This document shows, one piece after another, positions 9,501 to 18,500 of a DNA stretch of 46,517 bases. The stretch is from positions 1 through 46,517 of the forward strand of contig CANRKJ010000016.1 of the NCBI GenBank assembly GCA_947631185.1, read 5' to 3'. The position numbers and the translations under genes are program-made. Each line of letters starts with the position of its first letter. Position 1 is the first letter of the stretch. The notes beneath the pieces were generated by a model that was given only the letters and a program-made list of their open reading frames with translations, had not been told where the DNA came from and did no database searches. Source of the stretch: an uncultured Clostridia bacterium. Lineage in GTDB: Bacteria > Bacillota > Clostridia > TANB77 > CAG-508.

Positions 9501-12500
9501 TTTCTTTTTATTTTCTATTGTTATATTATTATCTTCTTTTTCAGTAATTTTAACAATTCTAGGTGTGCTGTCTAATGTATATCCTTCTGGTGCTTCTGTT
9601 TCTGTTATTAAATATTTTCCTATATGTGGTACAGATACTTTTAATTGTCCATTTTCATCTGTTGTTACACCTTCTACTTTAAATTTATCTCCCTTATTGT
9701 TTTTGAATTGTTCTACATCTGTATATTCTATCAATTCAATACTGTCTATACTTGCTGGATATGATTCACCTCCAGATAAAGTTGCAACAAGATGTAAATA
9801 ATATGTATTTCCACCTTCTAAAACATTAGAAACATAAACATAATCTGAATCCACTCCATAACTTGGTCCACCTGAATTAGCCCACACAAAGACTTTATCT
9901 GAATAATAACCTGTTTCAGCAAATTGTTCTGTATTATCATTTATTGTAGCAGTTATAGCTGAACTTTTTGTTGATAATTTTATTGCAATAGCATATTTAC
10001 CATCTTTATCACTTAAATTTATTGGTATATAAGAAGTTGCCAATCCCTCAGTACTTGGTAATAATTTTCCATCTGAATACTCAAATCCATAATCACCATT
10101 TTTTGTTACTTGTCCAAATACATCATTTTCTGTATTATCAAATGTTGCTATATTTTTATTTTCTACCAATTTTATATCATATATATTTACACTTTGATAA
10201 TTTCCTCCACTTTGTTTTAATAATAAATTATATTTTTTTCCACCTTTTAATGTTGTACTTGAATATACTTTTCTTTCTGTTGGATTAGTTATATAAACAA
10301 ATTTTGAATACGGAGAAATATCTGTTATATTTTTTTCTTTTTCTGATACTGTCATCATAACTGTTCCTGATGAAGATGTTATATTAGTATCAACTAAAAT
10401 ATTATAATCTCCTTCTTTATCTGTCAAATCTACTTCTACATATCCACTTGTTGGATTAGTAACTGTATTTAAATATTTACCATCATAATAAGAGAATGGA
10501 TATTCACTTGTTTGAGTATCATCATGTAATAATTTTCCAAATAATTCATTTTCATCTATTAATAAATTTTCGTCACCAAAACTATTGTCATATATTTCAG
10601 TAAGTTCGCCTTTTACTAGTTCTACACTATTAATGTTTATTTCAGTTGCTGGAGCTCCACCATAATATGATAAATGTAAATAATAAATTTTTCCTCCAGC
10701 TAACGGTACTGATGCAAATGTTGTATTTGGTATTTGGCTTATTGAATATATCATATGGTTATAAGGACTTGTATCTTTAACTGGTGATATATCTGATGTT
10801 ATACTTACTGTTACAGGTGATGTTGCAGTTGAATCCATATTTAATATAACATTATATGTTCCTACTTTTCCAGTTAAATCTATTTGCATATATGAATATG
10901 CACCTTCTGTTCCACTTGTTCCTGAACTTAATTTTATAACTCCTGTTTCAGCATCTTTTTCAAACCATCTTGTAGTATCATTTGGTGTAAGCTTACCTAA
11001 ACAACTTGAATTATCTAATGTTTTTTTAAATAATCTTATACTATTTATTTTATTGCCTATTGGGTTAGTTGTTCCTTCAGCATATAAGTTTAAATAATAT
11101 ACATTTCCACCTTCTAAAACTGGAGAAGCAAAATCCGTAGCATAATTATAATATCCACAACAATACATAAAGTTATCTTTAGTATATGTTGAAGTAGAAG
11201 TTATCTTTTCTGGATTATCTTTTGATATATTTGCATACATATTACCATATGCTTGTGCATTTAATACAACATAATATTCTCCATCTAATTTACTTAAATC
11301 AATTTTCATATAAGAATATGCTATATCTCTATAATCACTACTATTTCCAATTAAAGTTCCATCATGTTCTTCAAAATAGAATTGGTCATCTTCATCATAT
11401 TTTGTTATTTTTCCAAATATTTCGTTACTTCCATCTATACTTTCAATATCAAATTTTGCACCTTTTACTTTCAATTCTTCATCATCTGCATCAACTTTAT
11501 TTATTGTTAATATTTTTTCTTTTAATGCAAATTTTACTATTACTTTTTTATCTTCTTTTACATGTGTGAAGTAATCTGGTTGTATTGTATAAGCTCCATT
11601 TTCATCAACATCATATGGAATATTCTCTTCATTTACTTTTATGCTTTCTATTTCATATCCATCATCTGGTATAATTTCAATTTCATTTTTGTTTGATTCA
11701 TTATATTTTATTTTTTCATATGGATCCTTGTCCTCTCCTGATATAAATCCTCCTCTTACTCCATCTGATTCGTCTATATCTGTTGTCAATTTTAAAATTT
11801 CAACTTTATTTTCTATCTCTATTTGAGTTGAATCTACTGTTTTAGCATCTTTTATTAATAATTTTGGTAAATAACCATCTATATGTGTCCATACACCATC
11901 TTGATTCAATTGAATAAAGAATTCCATTGATTTTATATCTATTATATCTTTTATTGTAATTTCTGGAACCTCTATAGTTTCTATACCTGTTTCTCCACCA
12001 TTAGAATTTGAATATGAAGTACTCATTGTATTTACATTATATTTCATAGAATTTAAATAACTGTTTCCTGATGGACTAGAATGTAATCCACATATTCTTC
12101 CAACATATGCTGTACTAAAGTTACTAATTTTACCCTCTAAATTTCCTAAGTTACAACTATTAATTACTCTTCCTGATCCTGATATACTTCCTATATAAGC
12201 ATAAGCATTACCTGAACGTTGAACATTTACTAATGAAATATTTAAATTTCCAATATTATAACATCCTTCTGCACTTCCTGATCCTACAATTCCGGCTATA
12301 TAGTCATTTGTATTTCCACTTTGATTTCCACTATAATATACATCTATATTTCCTTTATTTATACACTGTTTAGCAGGTCCAGTATTTCCTACTATTCCTC
12401 CTATATATAATCCACTGTTTTTTCCAACATCTACTTGTATATTACCTATATTATTACTACTAATTATATCATTGCTATTATTTCCAACTATACCTCCTAA

Positions 12501-15500
12501 GTGAAGTAAATTTATGTTATCTAAATTTGCTGTGATGTTTCCTTTATTATTACTATTTTTAACTGATCCTGAATCTGCTTTTATTCCTCCTACAAATATA
12601 TCATTTGAAGAGTTGTTTTCTAATGATTTTATTTCTATATTTCCTGTATTAGTACTATTTTCGACATCATAGCCATTTCCAAGTAATCCACCTACATATA
12701 TTTTTCCATTAGAAGATTCAACTGATATATTTCCTGCATTATAACCATTTATTATACTACCAGAATTTATTAATCCTCCTACATAGCAACCACTATTAGA
12801 TTTAACAGTAATATTTCCTATATTATATATATTATTAGATGTACCAGAACCACTTGCATTTATTCCTCCTACATAGCAATTAGATGAATTACCATTATAA
12901 TTTGCTATTATATCTCCTGTATTATATGCGTTATTTGATAAAGTATAACTCCAACCACATATTCCTCCAATGGCTAATGAATAATTTGAAGTTCCTGAAA
13001 TAGTTCCTGTATTATATGAATTATTTGCTCTACCTTGACCTTTTATTCCCCCTATATACACCGCGTTTTCACTTTTTCCTGTTATATCACCTATATTATA
13101 ACAATTTGTTGTAGTATTAGAAGAAGCATATCCTGCAATCCCTCCTATAGCAATAGCACCGTTTGTACTAACACATGTTATATTACCTGCATTATAACAA
13201 TTTATTGCATTATCGTCATATCCTACAATCCCTCCTACAACTGAGAGTGATGAGGCTTTTCTATATCCTACTATATTACCTGTATTATAAGAATTATAAA
13301 CAGTTCCATGCCATCCTGTTATTCCACCAATATAAAATGGGTTCTCTTTATTATTATTTGTTACTATATCTCCTGTATTATAACATTCATTAATTTCACA
13401 ATATCCAAAACCTAATATTCCACCTATAATTGAATATGAATTTGATTTTAATCCTACATCTCTTATTTCACCTGTATTATAACAATTAGTAATTGATTTT
13501 GCACTACTACCATATCCTAATATTCCTCCCATATAGCTTGTTCCTTCAATTATTCCTGTGTTATAACAATTTTTAATTATAATACCATCATATGTTGTTC
13601 CGCAGATTCCTCCTATATATATATATGAATTACCATTATATGTAGTAGACACATTTCCGGTATTATATGAATCAATAAAATCGCATTTAGTATATGAATA
13701 ACCTACTAAACCTCCTAAATTATATGCTGAGGTTAAAATATCTCCTTCATTATAGCAATTTTTAATTATACCACTACCTCTATTATTATCAGATAAAGAT
13801 CCTACTAAACCTCCTACCTTATCAGCATCTCCTGAAATATTTCCTGTATTATAGCTGTTTATTATATTTAAATTATATCCACTAAATCCTATTAAACCTC
13901 CTAAAGATCCGGATGTTGTTTTTCCTATTAAATCTCCAGTATTATTACAATTTGTGATTGTACAATTTACATAATTATATCCAATTAGGGCTCCTACGCT
14001 CCTTCCTGTTAAATTACCTTCATTATAACAATCATTAAAAACTATATTAGATTTACCTTGATAACCATATGTATTTGCAATCAAACCTCCTGCATTATCA
14101 TTTGCAGAAATAATTTCTCCTAAATTATAACATTTACTTAATGATACAGTTGAAGTATTATCAGAATTAGTATATCCAATTAAACCTCCTACATACCCAC
14201 CTGTATTCTCAATCTTTCCATTAAAATAACAATTTTCAAGATTTCCGCTACCTATCAATTCTCCTACTATACTACCAAAATAAGAAAGTCGACCTGATAA
14301 ATTTTCATATATCCCTAAATTTTTTATTGTTACATTTTTAGCATATCCAAATAATCCTAAATAGCCATTTTTATTTTCGGTGTTAAAATTAATATTTTTT
14401 ATTTCATTATTCTTTCCATCAAATATTCCTGAAAATGGAAAAGCTTCTATACAACCAATTGGAGTAAATCCTTTGCCTGGTATACTAGTTAATTCATCTT
14501 TTATTCCTGTATTATCTCCATCTCCATTTAAATCTCCAAACCTTTCATCTTCTGGATCATTATATGATTCTGCTTCATTAAAATCTAATGTCTTCTCTAA
14601 TGTTATTTCTATTCCTGCGTATGTATCACCATCCTGTACTTGGTTTGATAATTCTACTAAATCTTCTATATTTTCTATTTTTGTTATTCTTTCTGGTAAA
14701 TTATATTTTAATAGTATTGGATATCCATCATTTTGTTCTTCACTATCTTTTGCAAAATCATCACTTCCTAGTTCTTCTATAAATGTATCTGCTCTCATTT
14801 CTGTTTCTGGCTTACTTGTTCCTATTTCATTTTTTGTATTTCCATTTATTGTTGTTTCTTCTCTATAATAACAATTTGTTATTGCTTTCTCATTATTTGC
14901 TTTTCCAATAATTGGACCTATACTATCTGTTACTTTGTTCTTATATGCAGATGCCCTTATTTCTCCACTAATATCTCCTACATTATAACAATTATATACA
15001 TTTTCTCCTTGACCTAATATTCCTCCTAGATAAAGCCATGCAGAATTATTTATTGTTGTTGCCATAGTTGATCCACTAATATTTCCAATATTATAACAAT
15101 TTCTAATTATATTATTTACGTTATACTGATCACCAGAACCTGCTATTCCTCCTATTATAACATTACCATTAGTATTTGTTCCAGAAATATTTGCTTTATT
15201 ATAACAATTATATATTCTACTTCCATTAATATAACCTGCTATTCCTCCTACATCTTTTTTCCCTGTTATATTTCCTGAAACTCCTAAATTAATTATCTTT
15301 CCACGGCTTACATAACCAAATAATCCTACATCATCATTAGATGAATTTATATGAATATTTTTTATTTCATATCCATTTCCATTAAATATTCCTGAAAATG
15401 GTGCATTAAAATTACTACCAATAGGTGTAAATCCTAATTCACTTGTTAATTCTTCCTTTATTCCTGTTACTTTATTATCTCCATTTAAATCTCCATAACT

Positions 15501-18500
15501 TCTATCATCTGCATTTTCGTATGAAGTTTCTTGATCAAAATCTAAAGTTTTTTCTAAATTTATTATAACATTTTCATATGAATCTCTATCTCTTACTTGA
15601 TTTGATAATTCTACTAAATCTTCTATATTATTAATTGAAGTTATTCTATCTGGTATTGTATATTTTAATAATATTGGATATCCATCATTTATAGATTCTT
15701 TATCTTTTTCAAAATTATTTTTTCCTAAATCTTCTATAAATGAATCTAATTTCATTTCTGTTTCTGGTTTACTTATTCCTATTTCATTTTTTGTAGTTCC
15801 TTCTATTGTTATTCCTTCTTTATAATAACAATTATATGTACTAATATTTGTAGCATCTCCTATTATTCTTCCTACCTTTTCTTTTCCTGTAATATTTCCT
15901 ATATTATAGCAATTATATATAATACCACTAATTCCCACTATTCCTCCTACATAGTCATTTCCTGTAATATTTACGGTATTATAACAATTATATATACTAC
16001 TATTTGCAGCTTGTCCTACTATTCCTCCTACTCTATCTCTTCCTGTAATATTTGCTTTATTATAACAATTATATATACTACTATTTGTAGCATATCCTAC
16101 TATTACTCCTACATAGTCTCTTCCTGTGATATTTCCTGAAATTCCTAAATTCATTATTTTTGCATTTTCTGTATAACCAAATAATCCAACTCCACTATCA
16201 TAAGGATAATCTAAATTAGTATTTTTTATTTCATACCCATTTCCATCAAATATACCTGAAAATGATGTATTAGAAGAATTACCAATAGGTGTAAATGTTG
16301 AAGCATTTTCAAAGTCAAGTGTCTTAGTTAATGTTACAGTATGTCCTGTATAATCTATTCCACTATTAACTTGTTCTGAAAGTTTTACTAAATCATCTAT
16401 TGTTTCTATATTTTCTATATATTCTATTTCTTTTGGCTCTTCTATTGGTTCTACACTATCTTCTACTTCTTTTACACCTGTTGTTACTTCAAAAAATTGT
16501 ATTACTTCTTCTTTTTCATATCCTTCTGGATATCCTACTTCTATTAATACATATTTTCCATCTCTTAAACTTAATGTTATTTTTCCATTTTCATCTGTTG
16601 TTACTATACGTTGGCCTTCTTCATTTAATGTTCCTATATATTCTCCATTTATATCTTTTGCATAGTCATATGGTATATTTACTTCTTTTATTATAAAACT
16701 TGCATTTTTTATTGGTTCTCCTGTTTCTTTATCCTTTTTTATCAATGTAAATAGTGGTTTGTCTTCTATTACTAAATTTAATACTCCTTCTGATATCTCA
16801 CTACTTGATACTGTTTCTACTTCTCCACTATTTAGTATTTCGACTTGTAAATCTTCTCCATTTTTTACTACTCTGAATTTTATTTCTTCTGCATTATTTC
16901 CATATCCTTCTGGTGCTTCTATTTCTCTTAATACATATCTTCCTGTTACTCCTTCTCTGCCTTCTACAAATCCACATAAATTTGGTATTTCTATTATTCC
17001 TTCTGCATTTGTTGTATGTTCTGTTGTTACTGTTGTATCTTCACTATATAATTGGAATTTAGCTCCTTGTAATGTTTTTCCTTCATTTTCTTCTTCTATT
17101 TTCTTTATTTTTAAATCATATGTTGGTATCTTTTCATTTTCAAAAGTTAAACCTAATATTTTTTTGTTTTCATCTATTACTTTTGCATCTGCGAAGTTCT
17201 CATTTTCACTTACTATCTTTAAATTTCCTTCTTCATCACGAGTTATTGTAAATGTTACATCTTCTAAATAATATCCATTTGCTCTTATTTCTTTTAATGT
17301 ATATTCTTGATCTTCTACAAGTGCATCTATTGTTATTTTTCCTTCTTCATTTGTTGTATAACTATCATCTCTTCCATCTAGCATAAACATTACACCTGGT
17401 ATTGGATCTTGAGTGCTTTCATCTACTTTTGTTATTTCTATTGATGGTTGTCTATCATCTTGTAATGTTGTTTCTACTTTTATTAAATCTTGCTCTTCTG
17501 AAACTGTTATTTGTGCTTCACTTAATTCTGTTTTATCACTTTCTATTTTAAATCCTGTTTCTTCTTTTACTAATCTAAAATCTATATCATCTAATAAGTA
17601 ATATCCATGTGCATATGTTTCTTTTAATGTATAATCTACTTCTTGATCTAATGGTGCAAGTGTTACTTTTCCTTCTTCATTTGTTGTTCCTGAAGCTCTT
17701 ACTTTTTCCTCATCTAATATTTCAAATTGTATTCCTTTTAATAATTCTTCTGTTTTATTATCTTTCTTTGTTATTATAAGCTCAAACCTTGGTTTTTCTA
17801 ATATTGTTGCTTTTACAACATCTCCTTCTATTTCTGGTGATGTTTCAAAATTATCATCTGATAATACTTCAATTTGTAATTCTTCACTATCATTTTCTGT
17901 TACTTTGAATTCAAACTTTTTATTATCTAACATATAATTATTTGGACTACTTACTTCTTCTAAACTATATTTTCTATTTACATATAGATTTTTTGCTATA
18001 AGTTTTCCTTCTGCATTACTTGTAATGATTTGTGTAAAAAATTCATTATCTTCCTCATCATATTCTATTAGTTTATATTTTGCTCCTTTTCCTACTGGTT
18101 TACGAGTTTCAATGTTTAATTTTGCAATATCTAATTCATATGTTCTAACTTTTCTTATTCCAACTTTATTTGGTTGTACTTCTGTTGTTATTTTTGATGG
18201 TCTTCCTGTATCAACATCTTTTGTTTCTATTGCATAATAAATTTTGTGATGACTAAATGCAAATTCATTGTATTTTGCTGTTGTTGGAATTTCTACTGTA
18301 TATGTAAATACAAAACGCGTTCCTGATGATAATTTAGTTGTATTAAAATCTATTAAATAACTTCTTACTCTTGAAAAATCTTCTGGTGTTGTTGTCCAAT
18401 TATTTCCATCTCCACCTAATTCTTTTGTTGCTTTTGGATTTTCTGAATAATATACTGTTACTTTTCCTTCTAAATTACTTGGTACTTTTATTCCATTACT

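Noticed and set aside
6848-9547. Long leucine-rich plus-strand frames (also at 39548-44404 and 51-371)
   Set aside because: They are antisense shadows of the MucBP and Cna-B coding sequence, whose YYYK and EE-rich codons read as Leu/His-rich on the other strand; no ribosome sites.
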